DNA of 64,000 bases, from assembly GCF_014652875.1 (NCBI RefSeq), contig NZ_BMZQ01000001.1, positions 248,001 through 312,000 on the forward strand. The letters run 5' to 3'. A program made the translations under genes and the position numbers. This stretch comes from Tianweitania populi. GTDB taxonomy: Bacteria > Pseudomonadota > Alphaproteobacteria > Rhizobiales > Rhizobiaceae. This document shows, piece after piece, positions 38,486-50,567 of the stretch. Every line of letters starts with the position of its first letter. Within the stretch, counting starts at the first letter, position 1. A model generated the notes under the pieces. That model saw nothing but the letters and a program-made list of their open reading frames with translations. It searched no databases and was not told the DNA's origin.

Positions 38486-39670
<1,185 letters not shown>

Positions 39671-39973
39671 GGCCTACAACTTACCGGTTTCGAGAGCAGA
39701 AGCAGACGCGCCGATCCAGCCGGCGCACCGGAGAGGATGAGCCACTCCGGCCCAGGCAAGGGGCTTTGCTCTCGAACTGGAGGTGCATGCGATGCGGTTC
39801 AAACCAATGCGCATCACTCTGGAAGTAAAACGGACCCGGACCAGCTGGCAAGTGACGTTCCGGGTCCAATTCACTATCTAGACCAGAGGGGCCGGGCGAA
39901 AGCTCGGCTCCTCACTCCAGAAATCTAGCTGCAGCAGCTGGAAAAATCAACTTCGGCGATCAGAGTTCTGTTC
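39671..39973 (+). other. Highly structured intergenic region downstream of ccrM
   Basis: This 303-base gap holds a dense series of inverted repeats: TTCGAGAGCA/TGCTCTCGAA (39689-39698 with 39767-39776) enclosing CCGGAG/CTCCGG; GGACCCGGA/TCCGGGTCC (39832-39840 with 39859-39867); GCCGGGC-GAAA-GCTCGGC near 39891-39908; and GAGTTCTG-TTCT-CAGAACTC (39963-39982), which reaches into the end of the next gene. No stem is followed by a T run. A small RNA, an mRNA-end structure, or a leftover mobile repeat could explain it. A 29-codon ORF lies inside. Confidence 0.5.
39792..39881 (+). CDS. Possible 29-aa small protein
   Basis: A short ORF with an ideal ribosome site: GGAGG (39779-39783) 8 bases before the ATG. 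The peptide reads MRFKPMRITLEVKRTRTSWQ then VTFRVQFTI, basic with alternating hydrophobic residues that could form beta strands; no hydrophobic span. It overlaps the GGACCCGGA hairpin, so translation and RNA folding would compete. No family is recognised, and with only 29 codons chance cannot be excluded. Confidence 0.3.
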   Translation: MRFKPMRITLEVKRTRTSWQVTFRVQFTI

Positions 39974-40585
39974 TCAGAACTCCACCCCAAGCCCCCTAAG
40001 ATCCCTCTCCAACTGCTCGGCGCTTGCGAAATGGATTGCCTGCCAGCCGGCAGCTTTGGCGCCTTCGACGTTTTTCAGGCTGTCGTCGATGAACACCGTT
40101 GATGCCGGATCGAGCTCGAAGTCGGCGGCATGGCAGTCGTAGATCGCCTTGTCAGGCTTTATCAGCGCGACATCGCCGGACACGGTCACGCCGCGCGTTT
40201 CGTTGAGGAACGGGAAGATCGTCCGGGCTTGCGCGAAGGTGTCGGAGTTGAAGTTGGTGAGCATGGTGACGTCGCAGCCGGCGGCGATCAGGCGTCTCAG
40301 GAGAATGACGCTGTCTTCGTAATGGTGACTGACCATTTCGTGCCAATGCTTGCGAAAGGCCCGGATCATGCCTTCGTGGTGCGGATGCTCGGCAATCAGC
40401 AGCGCCTCGGCATCTTCCCAAGAGCGGCCGCGGTCCTGTTCCAGGTTCCAATCGTTGGTGCAGACCGTCTCGAAGAACAAACGACGCTCTTCGTCATCCG
40501 GGATCAGGCGGGAAAAAGGGATGTTTGGGTCGTAATGGATCAGCACCTTGCCGATGTCGAAAACGATGTGCTTGATCTCTGCCAT
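39974..40585 (-). CDS. HAD family hydrolase (HAD-IA)
   Basis: A 203-aa HAD protein of the YihX-like type. Motif I reads VFDIGKVLIHYDP, with Gly in place of the second Asp, which is usual in this subgroup (DxG); motif II is in MLTNFNSDTF, the Lys in LIKPDKAIYD and the acidic motif in TVFIDDSLKNVEGAKAAGWQAI. Members include alpha-glucose-1-phosphatase and haloacid dehalogenase-like enzymes; the substrate is unknown. It begins 4 bases downstream of mutY, so they are probably co-transcribed. Confidence 0.88.
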   Translation of the reverse strand: MAEIKHIVFDIGKVLIHYDPNIPFSRLIPDDEERRLFFETVCTNDWNLEQDRGRSWEDAEALLIAEHPHHEGMIRAFRKHWHEMVSHHYEDSVILLRRLIAAGCDVTMLTNFNSDTFAQARTIFPFLNETRGVTVSGDVALIKPDKAIYDCHAADFELDPASTVFIDDSLKNVEGAKAAGWQAIHFASAEQLERDLRGLGVEF

Positions 40586-40589
40586 ATCC

Positions 40590-41684
40590 TCATCTCGCTT
40601 GGCGTCTGAAGGCGTTGGGAACGGCAGCTTCGATGGCCTTTTTCATCACCGTCGGCAAGGCCTCGCCGGTGAGGTCGCTAGGTGCGGACCACCACATGCC
40701 GGCAGGCGCCGGACCCTCTAATTGCGCTTGGTACACATCCAGCATCAACGCGAAATGCGTAAAGATGTGGGTTATCGTACCGGCTGGCTGCCAATCCGCG
40801 GCAAACGGCGCGTCAGCAGGGCCGAACCCGCCAGTGGCATCCCAGGAACTGCCCGGCACCTCCGCCATGCCGCCGAGCAGCCCTTTGTCCGGCCGTTTGC
40901 GCAGCAGGATCGCACCATCAGCGCGCAGCGCTATGAAGGCTGCACCGTGCCGCACCGGGCGCTCCGCTTTCGGCTTCTTGACCGGAAAGCGTTCGGGTTC
41001 GTCCAGCGCAAGCGCCTCGCAATCATCCTTGAACGGGCACAAGATGCAGGTGGGCCGGCGCGGCGTGCAGATGGAAGAGCCGAGATCCATCAGGGCTTGC
41101 GAAAAGTCCCCGGGACGATCGGCAGTCACAAGCCCGGCAAGCTCGGCACGGATTGCTGCTTTGGCCTGCGGCAGCGGCGTATCGATGCGGTAAAGCCGCG
41201 TCACCACGCGCTCGATATTGCCGTCGATCACCACGGCCGGACGGTTAAAGGCGATGGCCGCGATCGCGGCAGCGGTATAAGCGCCGATGCCGGGCAGGGC
41301 GCGCAGGCTTTCTTCCGTGTCGGGGAAGTGGCCTCCGTACTGCTGCGCCACGACATCGGCGCACTTCTTGAGGTTGCGAGCGCGCGAGTAATAGCCGAGG
41401 CCGGCCCACGCCCGCAGGATGTCGTCCTCGCTTGCGGCAGCCATCGCCAGCACATCGGGCCAGCGCTCGGTAAAGGCCAGGAAATACTTCTTCACCGCTT
41501 CAACCGTGGTCTGCTGCAGCATGACCTCGGACAGCCAGATCCGATAGGGATCGGCATGCACGCCCCGCGCGGCCTCCGCGGGCGAAATGCGCCAAGGCAG
41601 CACCCGGTGATGGCGATCATACCAGGCAAGCAGACGCTCAGCCTTGGGCGACAGGGGAGGCAGATCAGTCGAAAGAAGTGTCAT
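40590..41684 (-). CDS. mutY: A/G-specific adenine glycosylase
   Basis: Removes adenine mispaired with 8-oxoguanine, preventing G-to-T changes. The 364-aa protein has the helix-hairpin-helix DNA-binding segment ALPGIGAYTAAAIAAIAF, catalytic Glu53 (EVMLQQTT) and Asp154 (VIDGNIERV), and the [4Fe-4S] loop with Cys spacing 6-2-5 (CTPRRPTCILCPFKDDC). The C-terminal Nudix-like domain (about 235-360: AAFIALRADGAILLRKRP...GMAEVPGSSW) recognises 8-oxoG. ATG 41684 is chosen; ATG 41705 would add seven residues and leave only 29 bases to the divergent DUF721 gene. Confidence 0.95.
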   Translation of the reverse strand: MTLLSTDLPPLSPKAERLLAWYDRHHRVLPWRISPAEAARGVHADPYRIWLSEVMLQQTTVEAVKKYFLAFTERWPDVLAMAAASEDDILRAWAGLGYYSRARNLKKCADVVAQQYGGHFPDTEESLRALPGIGAYTAAAIAAIAFNRPAVVIDGNIERVVTRLYRIDTPLPQAKAAIRAELAGLVTADRPGDFSQALMDLGSSICTPRRPTCILCPFKDDCEALALDEPERFPVKKPKAERPVRHGAAFIALRADGAILLRKRPDKGLLGGMAEVPGSSWDATGGFGPADAPFAADWQPAGTITHIFTHFALMLDVYQAQLEGPAPAGMWWSAPSDLTGEALPTVMKKAIEAAVPNAFRRQAR

Positions 41685-41734
41685 GCGGCGGAGGACGGCT
41701 ACCATCCAGCGTGGCGAAGCGGTAAACCCACCCC

Positions 41735-42232
41735 ATGGCAGAGAAACGTCGCTCCTACAACGCCCAGCCCGTCAGCGATCTTTCCACCGCGATCCTCGAT
41801 CCGGTGCTGAAACGGCGCGCCGGCATCTCGGTGGGCCTCGTGCAATCCTGGGAAGAGATCGTCGGGCCGAAGGTTGCGGCGACTTCGCGTCCGGAAAAAA
41901 TCCAATGGCCACGCCGCGCGCATGAGGACGATCCGTACCAGCCCGCCACGCTGATCATTGCCTGCGAAGGCTTGGCTGCCATGCGCATTCAGCATGAAGC
42001 GACGGAAATCATCGGGCGCATCAACGGCTATCTCGGCTTTCCCGCAATAGGCCGCATCAAAATCGTGCAAAAGCCGATCCTGCATCCGCATGCCAAATCG
42101 AAGCCAGAGCTGCGGCCATTGACGTCACGCGAAAGCGAGAAGCTGGCAGGTCGCGTGAGTGTTATCGAAGACGAAGGCTTGCGAAAATCCCTGGAGGCTT
42201 TGGGCCGTGCGGTGATTGGCCGCCACAAGTGA
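41735..42232 (+). CDS. DUF721 (DciA-like) family protein
   Basis: A 165-aa protein with the DUF721 domain: VGLVQSWEEIVGPKVAATSRPEKIQWP, then a strand-rich segment TLIIACEGLAAMRIQHEATEIIGRINGYLG. The family includes DciA, the ancestral loader of the replicative helicase DnaB in bacteria that lack DnaC. Here the domain lies in the N-terminal two thirds with a short helical tail, close to alphaproteobacterial members. The helicase-loading role is inferred from the family. It is divergent from mutY and upstream of the DsbA-like and smc genes, a common order in Rhizobiales. Confidence 0.85.
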   Translation: MAEKRRSYNAQPVSDLSTAILDPVLKRRAGISVGLVQSWEEIVGPKVAATSRPEKIQWPRRAHEDDPYQPATLIIACEGLAAMRIQHEATEIIGRINGYLGFPAIGRIKIVQKPILHPHAKSKPELRPLTSRESEKLAGRVSVIEDEGLRKSLEALGRAVIGRHK

Positions 42233-42371
42233 CCATATTTTTCGCGCATTCGTGAATGTTTTGTCTCATTCACTTAATTGGTTTAACGACAGAAATGACG
42301 TATTTGCCGCATCAAGGTGCGGCGGCTACCAAATGCCCACTACCAGATCCATGTTACAGGTGATCCCGATC

Positions 42372-43064
42372 ATGACGCCCTCGCTTACACGCCGCTCCCT
42401 GCTGGGTTCGATGTCAGTCGTTCCTGCCGCGCTCGCTTTGGCGTCTTTCGGCGAAAGCGGTGTCGCCAATGCCCAAACGCCTGCCGGCGGCGCTGCAGGC
42501 GCAGCCCCAGCCGCAACCGGCAATGTCGACATGGCCAAGCTGCTGCAGGCCGGTTCGCTGCCGGAGAAGGTGCTGGGCAAGGATGACGCGCCGGTAACCA
42601 TCGTCGAATATGCATCCATGACCTGCAGCCACTGCGCGCATTTCGATGTAGCCACGCTGCCGACCATCAAGGAAAAGTACATCGATACCGGCAAGGCCCG
42701 GCTGATCATGCGCGAATTCCCCTTCGATCCGCGCGCCGAAGCTGGCTTCATGCTGGCGCGTTGCTCAGGCGACAACTACTTCGCCATGGTCGACGTTCTG
42801 TTCAAGCAGCAGGAACAGTGGGCACCGGTTCAGGACGCCAAGGCAGCCCTGCTTCAGATCTCCAAGCTTGCCGGCTTTACACAGGAAAGCTTCGAGGCCT
42901 GCTTGACCGACCAGAAGCTGCTCGACGATATCAGGGCTGTCCGGACCCGCGGCTCCCAGGAATTTGGCGTCGATGCCACCCCGACCTTCTTCATCAATGG
43001 CAAGAAATATTCCGGCGCGCTCTCGGTCGACGAGATGTCGGCGGTTATCGACGGCCTGCTTTAA
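42372..43064 (+). CDS. DsbA family thiol-disulfide oxidoreductase, exported
   Basis: A 230-aa thioredoxin-fold protein. The start MTPSLTRRSLLGSMSVVPAA carries a twin-arginine-like signal; the mature part has the active-site CSHC at residues 85-88 in EYASMTCSHCAHF and the cis-Pro in GVDATPTFFING. These resemble the DsbA-like proteins linked to periplasmic disulfide formation or isomerisation (BdbD group). The linker AGGAAGAAPAATG is flexible. ATG 42372 has AGGTGAT 9 bases before it; two other in-frame ATGs upstream (42333, 42351) are less well placed. smc follows after 54 bases. Confidence 0.88.
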   Translation: MTPSLTRRSLLGSMSVVPAALALASFGESGVANAQTPAGGAAGAAPAATGNVDMAKLLQAGSLPEKVLGKDDAPVTIVEYASMTCSHCAHFDVATLPTIKEKYIDTGKARLIMREFPFDPRAEAGFMLARCSGDNYFAMVDVLFKQQEQWAPVQDAKAALLQISKLAGFTQESFEACLTDQKLLDDIRAVRTRGSQEFGVDATPTFFINGKKYSGALSVDEMSAVIDGLL

Positions 43065-43118
43065 GCCGCTCTTCGGGCGCGGTCTGGCCGCGTCCGTCTG
43101 CATGCAGGGAAAGAGCTG

Positions 43119-46100
43119 ATGCGCTTTTCCCGCCTTCGCCTTCTCGGCTTCAAGTCCTTCGTGGAACCGGCCGAGTTCGTGATTGAGCGCGGCCTGACCG
43201 GCGTGGTCGGGCCCAATGGCTGCGGCAAGTCCAATCTTGTCGAAGCCCTGCGCTGGGTAATGGGCGAAAGCTCCTACAAGAACATGCGCGCGTCCGGCAT
43301 GGACGACGTGATCTTTTCCGGCTCGGCAACGCGCCCCGCGCGCAATGCGGCCGAAGTCACGCTCTTCCTCGACAATGCCGATCGCACCGCGCCGCCATCC
43401 TTTAACAATGACGACGAGTTGCAGGTGTCGCGCCGCATCGAGCGTGCAGCCGGCTCAATCTACCGCATCAACGGCAAGGAAGCGCGCGCCAAGGATGTGC
43501 AGCTGCTGTTTGCCGACCAGTCCACCGGCGCCCGTTCGCCGTCCATGGTGGGGCAGGGCCGCATCGGCGAGCTGATCCAGGCCAAGCCGCAGGCGCGCCG
43601 CGCTTTGCTGGAAGAAGCCGCCGGCATTTCCGGCCTGCATACGCGCCGCCATGAGGCGGAGTTGCGGCTGCGCGCGGCTGAGCAGAACCTCGAACGCCTT
43701 GATGATGTGGTCGGCGAACTCGGCACGCAGATCGAGAACCTGAAACGGCAGGCGCGCCAGGCGCAGAGATTTAAGAACCTGTCGGCCGACATCCGCAAGG
43801 CCGAGGCCACCTTGCTGAATTTGCGCTGGACACAGGCCAAGGAGCAAGCGGCGCAGGCGCAAACCGTGCTACATCAGGCGACGATGGTTGTGGCCGAGCG
43901 CGCGGCGGCGCAGATGGAAGCCGCAAAGCAACAGGGTATCGGCGCGCATCATCTGCCGGCGTTGCGCGATGCGGCGGCAGCAGCGTCAGCCACCGTCCAG
44001 CGACTGGAGCTTGCCAAGGGGCAAGTGGAGGACGAGGCCAAGCGCCTGCGCGAGCGCCAGGCAGAGCTGGCGCGGCGTCTTGAGCAATTGGCCGGTGACC
44101 TCGCGCGCGAAGAACAGCTTGGTGCCGAGAACACGGCCGCTCTTTCCCGTTTGGACGAGGAGGAAGCCGCCCTTCGAGCCGATGACCACGGTGCCGATCT
44201 CCGCGAAAAACAAAGCCACGGGGCCGTGGAGCAGGGAAGTGCAGATTTAGCAGCTGCTGAAGCAGCGCTCGGCCAGGCCACGACGCGCCGCGCGGAAGTG
44301 GCCGCACAGCAAGCGGAGCTCGATCGCGCTCTTCGATCCGCCCAAGAGCGGTTGCAGCGCCTGAATGTCCAGGCAACGGACATCCAGCGCGATGCGGAAG
44401 CGCTGAATGCCAGGCTTACGGCAGCGCCCGACGTTGACGAGGCAAAGCGCGCCCTTGCTGCTGCCGAAGCACAAATCAAGCAGGCTGAAAGCGCGCTGGC
44501 TCAGGCTGAATTTGGCGTCGTGGGCGCTCGGCAGGAGGAAAGTGCAGCACGTGGTCCGCTCGCCGATGCAAAAGCCGCGCTCGCTCGTATCGAAACGGAG
44601 GCGCGCACGCTGGCCAAGGTGCTGAATGCCGGGTTTAGCCAGGACTTCTCCCCCGTGCTCAACCAGATCGAAGTCGAGCGCGGCTATGAGGCAGCACTTG
44701 GCGCGGCGCTGGGCGACGACCTCGATCTGCCTGTTGATCAGCACGCGCCAGCCTTCTGGGGCGACGCGCCGTTCCGGCTGGATGATCCAAGCCTGCCAGT
44801 CGGCATCGTGCCTCTCGCACAGCATGTCAAAGCACCCCGCCAGATGGCACGTCGGCTGGCGCAGATCGGGCTGGTGACGGCCGAAGATGGCGCGCGTCGC
44901 CAAGGCGAACTGGCGCCAGGCCAGCGACTGGTGACACGTGACGGCGCTTTGTGGCGCTGGGATGGTTACCGCGCCAGCGCCGATGCGCCCACGGCGGCTG
45001 CGCAACGCCTTGCCCAGAAAAACCGGCTGGCCGAACTCGATGCAGAGCTTCAGCAGGCGCGTTCAGGCCTTGAGGGTGCCGAGCAAAACGCACAGGTTGC
45101 CGAAGCCAGCTTGAAACAGGCAGTGGATGCCGAGCGATCGGCGCGTGACACCTTGCGGCATTTGCAGCAGGAAAATGCGCGCGCACGCGACGCGTTGCTG
45201 CGAGCCGAGCGCGCTGCCGGCGATCTTGCCGCGCGGAAAGCCGCAATCAGCGAGGCATCGGCGCGCATCAACGACAGCCGAAGCGAGGCCGAGCGCGCGC
45301 TTGCTGATGCAACGGACGCGATCGGCACGGCGCCGGAACTCTCCACGCTCGATGCCGATCTTCATGCCGCGCGCGCCGTCGCTGCTTCCGAACGGACCCG
45401 CCATGCCGACCTGCGCGCAGCCGTCGAGACTATACGCCGCGAGACCGACATGCGGACGCGCCGCCTGGGCGCGATTGCGAATGAGCGCCGCGCTTGGCAC
45501 GACCGCAACGATAATGCCGGCAAGCAGCTTGCGGCGCTTGAAGCCCGCCGCGCCGATGCGCAGGCCGAGCAGGCGACCTTATCGGCGGCACCCGAAGAGC
45601 TTGAGGCGCGACGCCGTTCCTTGGGCGGCGAGTTGGCGCAAGCGCAAGCGGCGCACACACAGGCTGCCGATACCATGAAAACGGCCGAAGCCAGGCAGCT
45701 CGAACTCGACCGCGCGACAACGGCGGCGATCGCCGCACTCTCCGAAGCGCGCGAAACCCGTGGCCGTGCCGAAGAACGTCTCACGGCCGCCGATGACCGC
45801 CGCCTCGAGATCGAAGCGCGCATCAGCGAGGCTTTGGGCGTGCCGCCGCACAAGGCGCTTGCTCATGCCGGGTTGACGGATGGGGAAGCGCTGCCGACGG
45901 TAGCGGAGATTGAACAGCGGCTTGAGCGTTTGAAGGCCGAGCGCGAGCGGCTGGGTGCCGTGAACCTGCGCGCCGACGAGGAACAGCGCGAACTCACCGA
46001 ACGGCTCGACACGTTGGTCAAAGATCGCGACGACGTTGTGGAAGCCATCCGCATGCTGCGTCAGGCCATCCTGGGCCTGAACCGCGAAGGCCGCGAGCGC

Positions 46101-46577
46101 CTGCTGACCGCCTTCGACACTGTGAACGGACAGTTCCAGCGTCTCTTCACGCATCTGTTCGGCGGCGGCGAGGCGGAGCTGCAGCTGATCGAATCGGAAG
46201 ATCCGCTGGAAGCCGGGCTGGAAATCGTCGCGCGACCGCCGGGCAAGAAGCCGCAGACCATGACGCTATTGTCCGGCGGTGAGCAGGCGCTGACGGCCAT
46301 GGCGCTGATCTTCGCCGTGTTCCTTACCAATCCCGCGCCGATCTGCGTGCTGGACGAGGTCGATGCACCGCTCGACGACCACAATGTCGAGCGCTTCTGC
46401 AACCTCATGGATGAGATGGCGGCGTCTACCGACACGCGCTTCGTGGTGATCACCCACAATCCCATCACCATGGCGCGGATGAACCGGCTGTTCGGCGTGA
46501 CCATGGCCGAACAAGGCGTCAGCCAGCTTGTTTCGGTCGATCTGCAAACCGCCGAACAGATCGCGGAAGCCGTATAG
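43119..46577 (+). CDS. smc: Chromosome segregation protein SMC
   Basis: A 1152-aa structural-maintenance ATPase. The Walker A motif is GPNGCGKSNLVEALRW near residue 30; the hinge domain lies near residues 500-620 (FSPVLNQIEVERGYEAALGAAL) between two long coiled coils rich in Ala, Glu, Arg and Gln; the C-terminal head has the ABC signature LSGGEQALTAMALIFA and Walker B PICVLDEVDAPLDDHN. SMC dimers with ScpA and ScpB compact and separate the chromosome from the origin. scpA/scpB are not in this window. The start at 43119 keeps the conserved MRFSRLRLLGFKSF. Confidence 0.96.
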   Translation: MRFSRLRLLGFKSFVEPAEFVIERGLTGVVGPNGCGKSNLVEALRWVMGESSYKNMRASGMDDVIFSGSATRPARNAAEVTLFLDNADRTAPPSFNNDDELQVSRRIERAAGSIYRINGKEARAKDVQLLFADQSTGARSPSMVGQGRIGELIQAKPQARRALLEEAAGISGLHTRRHEAELRLRAAEQNLERLDDVVGELGTQIENLKRQARQAQRFKNLSADIRKAEATLLNLRWTQAKEQAAQAQTVLHQATMVVAERAAAQMEAAKQQGIGAHHLPALRDAAAAASATVQRLELAKGQVEDEAKRLRERQAELARRLEQLAGDLAREEQLGAENTAALSRLDEEEAALRADDHGADLREKQSHGAVEQGSADLAAAEAALGQATTRRAEVAAQQAELDRALRSAQERLQRLNVQATDIQRDAEALNARLTAAPDVDEAKRALAAAEAQIKQAESALAQAEFGVVGARQEESAARGPLADAKAALARIETEARTLAKVLNAGFSQDFSPVLNQIEVERGYEAALGAALGDDLDLPVDQHAPAFWGDAPFRLDDPSLPVGIVPLAQHVKAPRQMARRLAQIGLVTAEDGARRQGELAPGQRLVTRDGALWRWDGYRASADAPTAAAQRLAQKNRLAELDAELQQARSGLEGAEQNAQVAEASLKQAVDAERSARDTLRHLQQENARARDALLRAERAAGDLAARKAAISEASARINDSRSEAERALADATDAIGTAPELSTLDADLHAARAVAASERTRHADLRAAVETIRRETDMRTRRLGAIANERRAWHDRNDNAGKQLAALEARRADAQAEQATLSAAPEELEARRRSLGGELAQAQAAHTQAADTMKTAEARQLELDRATTAAIAALSEARETRGRAEERLTAADDRRLEIEARISEALGVPPHKALAHAGLTDGEALPTVAEIEQRLERLKAERERLGAVNLRADEEQRELTERLDTLVKDRDDVVEAIRMLRQAILGLNREGRERLLTAFDTVNGQFQRLFTHLFGGGEAELQLIESEDPLEAGLEIVARPPGKKPQTMTLLSGGEQALTAMALIFAVFLTNPAPICVLDEVDAPLDDHNVERFCNLMDEMAASTDTRFVVITHNPITMARMNRLFGVTMAEQGVSQLVSVDLQTAEQIAEAV

Positions 46578-46578
46578 C

Positions 46579-46923
46579 TTACGCGCCCCACACCGCCAGT
46601 TCATTGCCGGCAGGATCGGTGAAGTGGAAGCGCCTGCCGCCCGGAAAGGCGTAGATATCGCGAGTGATCCGTCCGCCGGCACCTTTCACCGCATTAAGAA
46701 CAGCGTCCACATGTTCGGCATAAAGAACCGGCAGCGGCTTCTCCGATGCTTCCTCGCGATCGGCCTGGAAGCCGCCTTCCAGCCCTTCATCGAAGGCCGC
46801 GTAGGTCGGTCCATAATCCGTGAAGCTCCAGCCGAACGCGCCTGCATAAAACGCTTTCGTCGCATCGAGCGTGCCGTTCAAAGCAGGGAGTTCGAGATAA
46901 TCGAGCTTGCCCGTCATCTTCAT
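46579..46923 (-). CDS. VOC family (glyoxalase-like) protein with LexA-type box
   Basis: A 114-aa single-domain vicinal-oxygen-chelate protein: LDYLELPALNGTLDATKAFYAGAFGWSFTDYG, YAAFDEGLEGGF, VLYAEHVDAVLNAVKGAGGRI and FHFTDPAGNELAVWG. Residues that would bind a metal (Glu, His, Glu) are present but the reaction is unknown; the group is often annotated as a lactoylglutathione lyase relative. GGAGG lies 6 bases before the ATG. A GAAC-N7-GAAC element lies 17-31 bases upstream of the start, so the gene is likely under LexA (SOS) control. It converges with smc and is divergent from ppdK. Confidence 0.88.
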   Translation of the reverse strand: MKMTGKLDYLELPALNGTLDATKAFYAGAFGWSFTDYGPTYAAFDEGLEGGFQADREEASEKPLPVLYAEHVDAVLNAVKGAGGRITRDIYAFPGGRRFHFTDPAGNELAVWGA

Positions 46924-46939
46924 GCTTGCCTCCTATGAT

Positions 46940-46954
46940 GTTCCTGATATGTTC
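46940..46954. promoter_or_regulatory. LexA-type SOS box
   Basis: GTTC-CTGATAT-GTTC is a perfect match to GTTC-N7-GTTC, the direct-repeat LexA site of alphaproteobacteria. It lies 17 bases upstream of the start codon of the VOC gene (minus strand), where a repressor would block transcription. Chance occurrence of this eight-base pattern in one window is possible, but the promoter position favours function. Confidence 0.6.
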
Positions 46955-47106
46955 TTACATGAAGACGCTGACTTGTCCAGTCGTCGGAAGAGATCGCGCT
47001 GCTAATCGATTGAGGTGAGGTGGATAAGGGGGGCGGTGTCTTGCCATTGGGGAAGCCACAGCCTATCGGCCTTTTTGAGCTTGATCGGCCGCTGCAGGAG
47101 GGACGA

Positions 47107-49770
<2,664 letters not shown>

Positions 49771-49832
49771 CGCCACGCATTTGCCACAGGCTGGGCGCAG
49801 CGGGACCGGATTGCGTTTCTTGAGTCCGTCCC

Positions 49833-50567
49833 ATGCGCTTCAGCCTGTCAGTCTTTGCCTTTCTGGTCTCCCTCGGTGCGGCTTCGGCCGAGCAGCTGGT
49901 TGAACCAACCCTGCATCTTCCACACAGCGACCATCTGCGGGTGGCTGTGACGCTCGATGCGTGTGGCGGTAAGACCGATGCGCGCATTCTCGACACGCTG
50001 GTCGCCAACCACATTCCGGCAACGATCTTTGCGACAGGCCGCTGGCTGAAGCACAATGGTGCCGCTCTGGAAGTGTTGAAGGCGCATCCCGATCTGTTCG
50101 AGATCGAAGACCATGGCGCCAACCACATTCCCGCTGTTGATCATGCGGCGACAATTTATGGGCTGAAGGCTGCCGGCTCACCCGAAGCGGTGAAGGTGGA
50201 AGTGCAGGGCGGGGCGGATGCCTTGGTTGCTGCCGGCGTCGCGCATCCGCGCTGGTTTCGCGGTGCGACTGCGAAATACAGCCAGGGCGCGATCAGCGAG
50301 GTTCACGCGTTGGGATTGAAGATCGCCGGCTATTCCCTGAATGGTGATGGCGGTTCTCTGCTCGGCGCGAGCCAAGCCACCAAGCGAATCGCCGCCGCCA
50401 GGGACGGTGACGTCATCATTGCCCATATCAACCAGCCGACCCATCAGGCCGGCGCGGGCGTCGCAGCCGGGTTGCTGGCGTTGAAGGCGCGGAGGGCGGA
50501 GTTCGTCAAGCTCGACAGAATCGAAGGCGACGAGACCGGCACGCCGGTTGCCCAAGCTGCTTTCTGA
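49833..50567 (+). CDS. Exported polysaccharide deacetylase-like protein
   Basis: A 244-aa protein with a signal peptide (MRFSLSVFAFLVSLGAASA) and a NodB-type fold. The first catalytic motif reads VAVTLDACGGKTD: the base Asp is kept but the second Asp of the usual TFDDG is replaced, as in a known subgroup. The metal-binding His motif is in EIEDHGANHIPAVDH, and the later strand is HPRWFRGATAKYS and GDVIIAHINQPTHQAGAGV. It may remove acetyl groups from a cell-wall or exopolysaccharide, but activity is uncertain. Its last 124 bases overlap the 3' end of the serine hydrolase gene on the opposite strand. Confidence 0.82.
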   Translation: MRFSLSVFAFLVSLGAASAEQLVEPTLHLPHSDHLRVAVTLDACGGKTDARILDTLVANHIPATIFATGRWLKHNGAALEVLKAHPDLFEIEDHGANHIPAVDHAATIYGLKAAGSPEAVKVEVQGGADALVAAGVAHPRWFRGATAKYSQGAISEVHALGLKIAGYSLNGDGGSLLGASQATKRIAAARDGDVIIAHINQPTHQAGAGVAAGLLALKARRAEFVKLDRIEGDETGTPVAQAAF

